64,000 bases of DNA from Bolinopsis microptera. Its lineage: Eukaryota > Ctenophora > Tentaculata > Lobata > Bolinopsidae. Below, one piece after another: positions 11,301 to 23,300 of this stretch (within the stretch, counting starts at the first letter, position 1; each line of letters starts with the position of its first letter). Location: NCBI RefSeq assembly GCF_026151205.1, contig NC_087072.1, forward strand, positions 14,112,169 to 14,176,168. The letters are read 5' to 3'. The notes under the pieces are model-generated. The model saw only the letters and a program-made list of their open reading frames with translations. It was not told the origin of the DNA and made no database searches. The position numbers and the translations under genes were made by a program.

Positions 11301-14300
11301 TGGTGAACTAAAAAATATTAGGAGTATTAATATGATTTACAATTTATAAATAGGACTGCCTCATGCATGAAGAACATAAGGTCATATTGCGTGGGTGGCT
11401 CGGTGCTAACCACTCACAACACCATCAACAGGTTTACAACTCATGGATCTGGTATTGGAATAATTGTCGAATATAATAATATCATTACGAAGAAGCCACG
11501 CCACTAGCTGACATATAAAGGAGAAATTTGAAATACTTGTACCACGTTTTAGAGAATTTAGGATTTGTTTCACTGTCAACTACACATGAAATTGCTTAGA
11601 GCTTCTACATGTAATATACATTACATACATTAATACATATTACAAACTGAATACTATACATGTAATATATCACGGGAACCGTGCGAACAACCGTAGATAG
11701 CAGATTCAACTTTCACTGTCGTTATGTTAGTGAACATTAAAAATAATTGACGAAACGTAACTCAACAAACTCACCGATCCATACAAGCAAGGAATTTTCT
11801 GTCGCCCAGAGAGCCACAATTGCCGTACCATTCACCCTTCCTGTTGAACCGTTCATAGCACACATTATCACTAACTGCCACACCTTCACCCCACAAACTA
11901 GTACACTGAGTACCCAGAGTCTGACAGCTGCCATAGTTACAAGACCCGCTGCCTTCCCCACACAGCGTACCGTCTTGGGTGTACCGGTTTGTTGGACACT
12001 GACATATTTTATTAATGTTAGGACGCTTTTTAAAACGGATCATCTAACTTAGAATTAGAAAAATTGTTTATATCATAACGAACAGATTACAGAATTACGT
12101 TGTTGATAATACACTCAAACAGTTTGATTTTAACTGAACTAAACCTGAGAGTTTGTTCCGGTGCAGAACTCCACGAGATCGCACTCTGAAGAGGCGGGGC
12201 GGCACATCCTTTTGTAGCTTACAAACTGGCATTCTTCACAGCAGTCACCAGAGTAACACTGGAGAGGGTGATGTAGTAAGTTGTAGAACAATCACTCTAA
12301 CCTTTATTTACCAACCAACGAATATACCTGAATATTACAACTACGTTGTAGATAAATATATATTTGTACATACCTTTGCTCCGGGTTTCAGTTTACAGCC
12401 GATCGGCTCGCAGCAAGGGTCACTGGCAATACATTCCTGAAATGGAGAGCATATTTAGCAGTCTAGAAAAAGCAAGAATTCTTTAAAAGTTTAAATTTGC
12501 ATGTTTTATGAAAATTGTAATCCGAATTAGAATACTCTAACACTCTCCTCTCACTTACCTCCTCAGTCCCACAGTCACACTCCTCAGTCCTCACCCTCCT
12601 CTCACTTACCTCCTCAGTCCCACAGTCACACTCCTCTCCCTCCTCTCACTTACCTCCTCGGTCCCACAGTCACACTCCTCACCCTCCTCTCACTTACCTC
12701 CTCGGTCCCACAGTCACACTCCTCACCCTCCTCTCACTTACCTCCTCAGTCCCACAGTCACACTCCTCTCCCTCCTCTCACTTACCTCCTCAGTCCCACA
12801 GTCACACTCCTCACCCTCCTCTCACTTACCTCCTCAGTCTCACAGTCACACTCCTCACCCTCCTCCCACTTACCTCCTCAGTCCCACAGTCACACTCCTC
12901 ACCCTCTTCCACAAATCCGTTCCCGCACACCGGGTCCCCGTAAAGAGTTTTGGGCTGGTTGTTGAGACACGTTCCAGTAAAGGAATCCAGGACTAGCTGA
13001 CTACAGTTACTAAAGACGGAGGCTGCTTTACCCATTGAATCGGACATCAAACAGTCCCAGCTGATTTCTGGTGGGCACACACATTCATCTGATAAGATTA
13101 AGGAGTTAAAATCAGTTTTACCCAGATAATCAGCTAAGTATTTACTTTTTCTACAGAGCTAATTTTCTCCGTGAAATTATCTGATAGCAGCGGAAGATAT
13201 TTTTATGATATAAGGTATTTTATTGTGTATTCGTCACGAATTATGAATTAAATTAGGAATTATAGTAACTGTTACAGAGAAGACAGCTCTATTTCATGAC
13301 ACAGATGTTTCAATTTTTCTAAAACACAATTCTGCTAAAGAAGGTATCTGTGCTCTCACCACTGTCATGGTACATTCCAAAGTTATGACCCATCTCGTGA
13401 GCTATGACAGAAGCGTAGAAGCCTACTGACTTCCTGGAGTTGAAGTTGACGCTTGCACAGCTGCTCCGACACATAGTGTCAACTCCAGCGTATCCTATCA
13501 CTGCTCCGTCAAAATCTACTGCCCTGAAACAATTAACATGTTATATTTAATCATTTATGCGTATCTGTATAATAGTATAATACACTGATAATGTAGTTAT
13601 GAATAATATAGTTATAATAATTTATTCGACTCGATTTATCAGACAACCTAACATGACTTGTCTGGAAGGAGACAATTAACATAAAAAAGATACTGATCAC
13701 AACATACTGATCACTGATACGAAACAAGAGCTGATGAACAGGATACTGATAATCAAGATACTGAAGATAAGAACGATAAGAAACTCACGTCATGAGTATA
13801 CTGACATCATGTTGTTTATACACGTTAAGAAGCTTCTCCTGTCTGTACATTGTAAAGTTTCTCAGAACAGCGGAGTAACTGGGGGTGACTGTTATCATAT
13901 CTGCTACTCTCCAGTTCTCCATCCCGACCAGGGCTATTCGTACACCGTACTTCTTGTAGATCTGCAAATATTTTATTAGTTATAAATAATATCATATTAA
14001 GGACCCATGTACATTTCTAAGCATTGATTTCGACGTTTCACTGTATCCAATGAAAAGATGTCGCTCTAGTGTCAGCTGTCTGTGTAAAGACAGTCTTAAT
14101 AACGTCAAGTCTCGCTTTAACTGTCTAGCGGTAATGATATTTGACGGAATACAACCAACTTGTGATTAATCTCCATTTAGATCCAGGCTTTTTAAGAGCA
14201 TCTGGATCGATTAATCACGTAACAGCATGAGAAACTCCGGCACTATTTACATCTTCAAACAAGAATCACTGTATTATTCGGACAGTGCTTTTGTACCTTT

Positions 14301-17300
14301 TGTGTGATGTTACTTCTGAAATTGACTACTCTACTCATCTTCAGGACTAGAGTTGAAGCAGGTTTGCTAATAAATGATTTAGTTACCTGATAACCAAATA
14401 ATCAATGTAGGGAATATATAATAATCATGGTACTCCGATGACTGGAAAGAGGGAATAAGAAATCTACACAATGTTTAACATAACTTCACAAATTTTAATC
14501 ATGTAGAGCCATTCTATTATTTTATAACATATTATTTTCAGATTCCAGTTTTAGACTTGTAAAAAGCAGCGGAGAATATATGGATATAATGAGTGAAAAA
14601 CTAGGTCTGTTGCTTTACCAAGAGGCAAAAGTTTGCGACATTAACCACACTTTTAACATCAAGTCTGCTAATGCTATCTGCAAAGAGATGGGCTATGCTA
14701 GAGCTATAGACTGGAATGTGGACCATATATGGGATGTGCAATACGAGTTTGAAACGAAAATAGGAACAGTCCAATGTGAGACTGATGACTGGTCCACGTG
14801 TAGCTACGATATACTATATAAGTGTGGATATGAAAATGACGTCTTCCTTAGTTGCGAAACACCAGGTTATGAGCCAAATATTAGGTATTCTTAGAGAGGA
14901 AACGAGAGATATGGTATGCGTGTTTTAAGTTTCGTTTCGCACAACTTAAAATTTTAACTTTGGAAGTATGTCCTGCCATGTTAGCATTTTCAAACATTAA
15001 TTATTTTCAGATTTCAGTTTCAAACTCGTGAACAGCGGCGGAGAACAAATGGATATGGTTATAAATCCAGGTCTGCTGCTTTACCAAGGGAGAAAAGTTT
15101 GCGACTATTACCACACTTTTAACATCAAGTCTGCTAATGCTATCTGCAAAGAGATGGGCTATGCTAGAGCTATAGACTGGAATGTGGGCCATATATGGGA
15201 TGTGCAATACGAGTTTGAAACGAAAATAGGAAAAGTCCAATGTGAGACTGATGAGTGGTTCACATGTAGTTACGATATTGTAGCAGATTGTGGATATGAA
15301 AATGACGTATTTCTCGGTTGTGACATATTCCCATCATGTCCACCAGGCAAGTTCCGGTTTTACGAACATTGTGAGTCTTGTCACCCTAACACCTACAAGG
15401 CAGTCGAAGGGAGCCAAACCTCCTGTACAGATTGTCCTGATGCATCCACTTCAACTGCAGGTGCAGCATATTGCTCCTGTCAGATAGGAATGTATTGGAA
15501 TGGAGTAGCATGTAAGAAGTGCCCACAAGGCTCCGTCAGCCGTGAAGGATCTAGAGAATGCACAGAATGTCCTTCTGACTCAATTGCTTCAGACGAAGGT
15601 TCATCCTGTAGTTGCGGAGCAGGGGAGATATGGAACTGGGAGGGAGAAGATGGGTCGTGTAAGTTATGTCCTTCAAACACCTTTAAAAACCAGTATGTAC
15701 AGACCTGTACCAACTGCCCAGACTTCACGACATCTGTTGCAGGCTCCGAACACTGTTCTTGCAAGGCAGGTATGTTCTGGAACAAGGCAAGCTGCATAAT
15801 CTGCCCGGAAATCTCTGCTAGCAATAGAGGTGCTCTAAAGTGCACTGAATGTCCAGCAGGCTCGTCTCCTGAAAACAATAGTACCTCCTGCAGCTGCCCC
15901 GCTGGGACTGTGTGGAAATGGGATGAAGAAGGTGGTAGTTCCTGTAAACCATGTCCAACAGGCACATACAGGAACAACCAGATGGAACATTGTGAAAGTT
16001 GCCCCAATCTATCCTCCTCTATAATCGGGTCTGAGAGTTGCTCCTGCTTACCTGGAACGTACATGGACCGTGATGTGGGATTGTGTATGATATGCCCTCT
16101 AGGAACAACATCCAGGACAGGGTCTGAGATCTGCTCTTGTCCAGCCGGAATGTTCTGGAACGAGAACAGGTGTTATAACTGTGCCAAAAATGAGGCTAGC
16201 CAAGCAGGTTCCCTCCAGTGTTTCCCATGTCCCGGTGATTATACGACATTAAACAACAGTACTTTTTGCATATGTCCAGCAGGCTTGGAGTGGACTTGGG
16301 ATGATTACAAGTCTGGTTCATGCAGGCTCTGTCCATGGGGCTCTTATAAAACTGAAGAAATGGAGTCTTGCGAAGCTTGTCCAAAAGGAAAATTTCCAGA
16401 AGTAGGTTCTGAGCATTGTATTTGTCCTGCAGGCAAATTCTGGAACAATACAAGCTGTCAAGAATGTGGTGTGAGCTCTGCCAGCCAAGAAGGTGCTTTG
16501 CACTGTTCATCGTGTCCGTTAGAATCTGCTTCATTAAACGAAGGGTCAGAGTGTACATGTCCAGTAGGTATGAAATGGAGTTGGGATGAGCAATATCTCG
16601 GTACTTGTAAGCCCTGTCCACCAGGATTCTACAAGAGTAAGCAGATGACAGCCTGCTCTACTTGTCCTCTGGGAACAACATCTGCTGTGGGCACTGACCA
16701 CTGTTCTTGTAAAGCAGGTATGTTCTGGAACCAGACTCGATGTGAGAACTGCGAAACGGGTTCTGTAAGTCAAGAAGGTGCAGTTCACTGTGAGGCTTGC
16801 CCCCCAGATTCAATCTCAAACACAGGAAATAGGGTTTGTAACTGTCTAGGTGACGCAACATGGAGTTGGGATGAGCTTGGGGTGGGTTCTTGTAACCCTC
16901 TCTCAAACGGCATCACGCAGAATCTTCAACAGAACCTTCAGCAAACTCTACCATTGGACCTGACTTCTGTTGAAATACACGCTTCCATCTCAGGTCTCCT
17001 GATGGTACTCAATGTTATCCTAGCTACACTTCTCATTCTAGAGAGGAGGAAAGCTAAGAGGTGTGAAGCCGAGGTTGCATATGATGCTGTTGCTGGAAGA
17101 GTTCAAATAATTAAGGTTGAAGTGAACAAAGACCAGAATAGTAAAATACAACACCCAAAAGAAGATCTGCCAGGAAAAGAAGCATCTCTTGATATAGACG
17201 GTGATGTTGCAAATGATACTGTTGCTGCAGGTGTTCAAATAATTGAGGTAGAAGTGAACGATGACCAGAATAGTACAATACAACACCCAAAAGAAGATCT

Positions 17301-20300
17301 GCCAGGAAAAGAAGCATCTCTTGATATAGACGGTGATGTTGCAAATGATACTGTTGCTGAAGGTGTTCAAATAATTGAGGTAAAAGTGAACGATGACCAG
17401 AATAGTACAATACAACACCCAAAAGAAGATTTGCAAGGAAAAGAGGCATGCTGTGATAAATACTGTGATGTCCAGGGCTCACACGAAACGGAGAACATTT
17501 ACGAAACAATGGACATATAGTAACCATGTTACTGGAATACTTTGATGCGAATATTTACTTTATCCTTTCTACAATTTAAGTTTGCTATTTGATTCTTTGA
17601 CACTTTCCATCACACGACGATTGATCATTATTCATTATTCATGTACTCAAAATTCTGTCCCTTGAAGTTATAATATTCCCGGAACCACCTGTTCTATAAC
17701 TTTGTGTAATCCAAACGAACATGATAATCTCAAACCTCGTCTATTTTAGCGACAGTAACGAGAACGAACATGATAATCTCAAACCTCGTCTATTTTTGCG
17801 ACAGTAGCGATAACGAACATGATAATCTCAAACCTCGTCTATTTTAGCGACAGTAGCAAGAACGAACTCTTCCACCTCCTCGATCTTAGTGTCGAACTGC
17901 TGCCAAAAGGATCTGTCAGTCACCACTACCACTTCTACTGTCTTGTGTGTTGCTATTATTGGGTCAGTGGACAGACCTCTTTTGTATAATGGGTGATAAG
18001 GGACGGGTCGGGAAATGCTGTGGTTTAACTCTATACCGTTATACTCTGAGGAAAGTATTACGTTAGATCCTGATGCGATTATAGCTACATTTGATGGCTA
18101 AGCAAAACTATACAGTATTTATTTGAGAAAAGTACACTGTCAACTGATAAGATATATGATGTTGTAGACATACCGCCGGTAGCTATTTCGTAAGGGTTGG
18201 GGAGGTCATTATCAGAGAACATTACATAGGTTTCCTTATCATACACCACATACCATGTGTTATTCACATCAGTTAAACTACCTCTGAAATATATTAAGCA
18301 AGAGTTCAGGAAATTTTATTGCAACGATTATATCGACTTGATTTTCATATTCCCTGAAATGTGAATTAATTTAAATCGGAAAAAAAAAGAAAAACTTCCC
18401 CACTGCACAATAAATATAAAACCGATTAATTATATCGAGAAACAGATGTGACACGACCGTTTGCCAGTTACCTGATTCTTCCAGAACAAGTACTGAGCAT
18501 AACAAGATATTGGGGCTTATCCCTTACGGTACCCCGGTAGTGACAGTCAGTCTTCAACTCATGTTGTATTCGTGTGTTGTGAGTTACAGTGTGCCTCTTA
18601 GCGCCGGCTATCACTGCTTCCCTGGTAGATTTGGAGGTAAAATATGAGATAATAACGGTTAGGTTATCATTGTAATCGGTGACTTAATTTAATACCAGGC
18701 ACCACATTTCAATGTAAATTGAACATCTCGTCATATTATGTATCATCATTGGTGATTCAACTTACGAATATTTGCGAATAGTTCACTACTCAATTACCTA
18801 GAATACTCACTAATCGATTACCTAGAATCCTTATTATTCAGTACTCATAACTCACTACAACTACTTTATCGATAGTCTAGCTTATTTAGCTATATCCGTA
18901 TATAATGTATCCGATATAATATATTATATACTGGCTCGCGCGCATGCAATTCAATTATTTAATTAATAAGAACACTCGTGTTGCGCGACAAGTCACATCT
19001 CGTTTACAGCGCGCGTTACAGTATCCTAAATAAGTAGACCCTTTCGAAGCATGTGGGAATCAGCGATGAGGCGATTATTGTCAACAGCTCAAGATTTAGG
19101 AATCAGGAAGTCAAATGGAAATACACCAGATCAGCATGTTCTACTCGCTCTAAACAGCCGCCAGGAAGCAGGTCTCGGTACATAAAGGGATTTATCTTAT
19201 CCCGCAATGTGCAGTAAGTGTATGGATGTTTAACCAATGACAAATAAGTTATGTCCAAGTCAAGAATTAGCCAATTCCTTTCTGTCTTATTCATTGATTG
19301 TCACAAATACTAGGTTTAATTACGGAGATATTCAATTTGCATTATAGCAACGTATAGCAGCCATGTGCTAATGTGCGGGTATGTGGTGGTCACCCGTTGT
19401 GAAAATATCCACTTCAGTAAGAGCTGCTTCCTTGACCAAAATAAACATTTTAACAACTGCTAATGTTCAATTACCTGTTGATTCTGGCGTCTAAAATTAG
19501 TCTGCCGAGAGATTGGGAGTGTAACTTACTTCTAAACTTGACGCGTCCTGAAAATCCATTACTTTGTTCTCAACTCAAAACGTCATGATCACGTCTTGTT
19601 ATATAGAATTGTATTTCTGGATATTTGTAATGATAAAACAGGAAACTAAACTATGCATACCAGTATATCATTGCCAACACGAGATTTAAGTAAATAAAAT
19701 AAGTAAAACTTACCCTAGTGTCGGCTGATAACTGTATAACTTCTCTTGTTTTAGGTATATCTGAAACATAGTCAATTATTCGGCAAAAATGTACACTCAG
19801 TTTTAACTTTTGAGTATGAGAGTGTTACAATGATGTCATCCTATCATAGAGTACTTATCATGCAGAATGCTAACATTCACACATCTACATACCTTCCTTA
19901 AATACATTCCGGTACCTTACTAATATAATATATAATGCAGATTTGGGACACATTATAAACTACTCGCTTTTTCTATGCTTGTCGCTTTTGTCATGTCACT
20001 TAAAATATACGGAGATATGTTTCACATTTACATAACGTTTAATTTGATTTTTCCCAGCGAATGCCACCATGACATTATCATATATTATGCACTAGAAATT
20101 AAGCATAAATACAGCTTATCATATTAACAAGTTTGTAAAAGTTAAAAAGGTCTTAGAGTTAAACTTTGTGTTTAACAAATACAAGAAAGCTTGGAACCAT
20201 AAGATCCCTCTGAGCAAGAGGCTACTGTTGTATGAGGCTCTGGTAGTATCCGTTTTAATGTACAATTCATCTTGCTGGGCTGCCCTTAAATCAGTGTTGG

Positions 20301-23300
20301 AAAAACTAGATATTTAGTGTAATATGGTAAGCTAAGTGCAGCAGGGTTTAGGCTTTTTGGATCTTTTAGAATATTCTAGTATAAGTGTTAATTAACCGTT
20401 AGGATTAGTGTAAGATTAGATTAGATTAGTGTAATAGATTATGGATGGTTTTGCGGAGGTAGACACGTGTTAGTCAGGTTAGCTAGTTAAGTTAGGTTAT
20501 TGGACAGACTGGGCCGCGCTGTGTCACGTGGTTCGCCATGTGATGTCACGTGAGTCGTGACCCAGTGCTGGTAGTGTTTGCTTGCCCCGTTACTCGTTAG
20601 CGGCAGTTCTTCGAGGAGCATTTAACGGTAAGGTTGTAAAAGTTACCGCTTCCGAGAACAGTGTAGCGTGGCCTTCGAGTCGCTAGTCTTGGTATATTGA
20701 TCAAATAGTAATATATTGCCCTTCGAGACTTATTGTTCGAATACCCTGTTTCCTTTGTTCTTACCTAACTTAGGACTCGATAAAGTCATATTTTTTTAGA
20801 AAAACTAGATATTGCTCACAGACGTCATCTGCGATCAATTTTGAATTACAAATACCCTCACATCATTTCCAACAAAAACTTGTATAAACGCTGCAATAGC
20901 GAACCATTGTCAGCTAAAGTGGCTCGTAGTCGGTGGAGGATGCTCGGACATGTACTGCGTGGGCCTACAGATGGTCCAGCCTATTCGTCGCTTGTTTTTG
21001 CTGTTAACACCTTACACCTTCAAGGGTGGCGTGGAAGACTGCAGTCAAACCTTTTCTCACTGATTCTACAAGACCTTAGTGTTCGAAAATTATCGTTGAA
21101 TAATTTATGTGATTTGAACTATTTAACGTTAATTGCTCAGAATAGAGTTAAATGGAGAAGTATGCAAATTGCATGACTTTTGTTTGAGAAAAATTAGGGG
21201 ACAGAAATGTTTACTTTGTTTACTATCTGTTTCTTAGAGCTTTTGTTTATAAGAGTTAAAATAATTACAACACTTACTTTACATGTAACACAATGAGTGG
21301 AGCCTAACAGCTAAGCTGTGTGTTGTGAGTACAGTACAGTATCTGTAAACAATGATTTTATTGCTGCTGCTTACTTTCTTCATTAAGCCTTGTATTTAGC
21401 CTATAAAATTACATTTTTAAGACCTACACTTACCAAGATTTTTTTAAATGTGTCAAATATTGTATGTTATTGTAAATTCAATTACAGGCTAACAGTTTTA
21501 TAGAAATATTCCACCAATGTTAAACATTACACGGTGACCACATGTACCATTACATTAGGTCCACAGGAATGCAGCCTGGCTATTAGGTTCATCAGGGTGC
21601 TTTAACTGGTGCTAAGATAGGTGCTAATATATTCAACAATTAGCAACCCACTACAACGTAACATTCCAGTACAGAGTGAACTTGTGAGACTTCACTTTCC
21701 ACAGAAATCAGTAGTATCTGTACCTTGATAGCTGACAGCTGTAGAGTCTAGACGCTGTATTGATCTAAACATATCCATTATTGATGGGTATTGGGTATTA
21801 ATGCAGATATTGACAGTATTTAATCAAGGTTGGTGATATGGACAGTGCCAGTACAAAGACACAGGTTTTGATTTATAATCCAAGCTGTAATGCATTCTTT
21901 ACAAATCGTTTGATTTTGAACAATGAACAGTGAATATAATATGTAATATTAATAGAGAACAGTGATATTCATTGTGATTTATATTACGATGAGAGTTACA
22001 GTGATAAGATAAGAAGACAATGCTACATTACTCAATATACACATTGCAGTGTTTATATGAGCAGCATTATTATCAAACTATAGCTCAGCATCTGCAGTGC
22101 AGATGCTGAGCTATAGTTCTGCACCGTGTAAAACTAGCCAACAAAAGAGAAAAAGACACAATTCTCTAATTTGTTGAGAGTTTACTTTGTTTGTATCATG
22201 GAGACCAGCTTCGTGTACTGGACCATGTTTACTCAAACTTTATATGAAATATAATTAAAGATACAACATTACTTCAGAAGTAACGTTAAATATATAGTCC
22301 CTTCTAACCTAATGATATATAGTATTATACATATAATATATTTATTTTAAACTAATTACAACACTACAAATCTATTACATTTATTGAAAATTATGTAATG
22401 TAACGCGATGGAAGTATTCTAAGCGGGCATATCCTGTCCAAACCCAGGATGCACGACATAAAGAATTTGTTTTAACTTGTTTGTATGAAAAGCATCAATA
22501 TACCTGATTACTGTGATTGTTTACAAACATGAAATAAAACTTGTTATTGAAAACCTTTTCCCGAGAGGAACACCAATTTGGTGGGCCAGTCAAAATTAAC
22601 TATGTTAATTAGGTTCTCGAATAATATTCAGTCCGGTATGATCACTCGAAAAAGCAAAATAATGAACGTAAAATGTGCAGCAAATGCTCATACCAGCAAA
22701 ATCGCATAGAAACAAATAGTTCGTCAATAATACTGTTACACTAGACCTTATTGAATGACAATAGAGTCTAGAGAATTTACAAATTCTGTTCATTTACCCA
22801 GCCTATAGATTATAGCTATAATGATTAACTTTTATCAGATTTTCCGCAGTAAAACATGTGATATATTGCGACCTACCGTTAATTATGGATATTATTAAAT
22901 TAGCAATTAAAACCCAGTGCACACACAGCGTGGTTACTAATTTTAGCAGATTGTATACGCTGGTGCTGAATAACATATTTCCGTGTATGTGACACATTCC
23001 ATAATGTGCACTGCTTGTAGCTGCAGCAGACACAGGTATTTCTATCCTGGTTTTAGCGCCAAAAATACTAAAATCTTAAATATATCAGTCTGGAACAATC
23101 ATTTATAACCTATTGTAGATGAGCTAATATTTGAATAGAATGTAATGATAACGCTTTATCAGCAATGAATGCGGTCATTGGTCATCAACAGTGGTATTTG
23201 ACGTGCATTCTTGTAACCAAATACAGTAACCTACTGTACAGTGTACACAATGCTGGTACAGTACCTTCAGTAAAAATAAATACAGTCAATGGTAGCGTAA

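Noticed and set aside
13734-13979. Plus-strand ORF over ADAM exon 7
   Set aside because: Antisense of a well-supported metalloprotease exon.
15480-16064. 194-codon minus-strand ORF
   Set aside because: Antisense shadow of the cysteine-rich receptor exon; its sense strand shows clear domain repeats.
19103-19294. 63-codon minus-strand ORF as a possible ADAM propeptide exon
   Set aside because: No good donor/acceptor pair and not needed: exons at 19430-19394 and 18682-18472 already join in phase.
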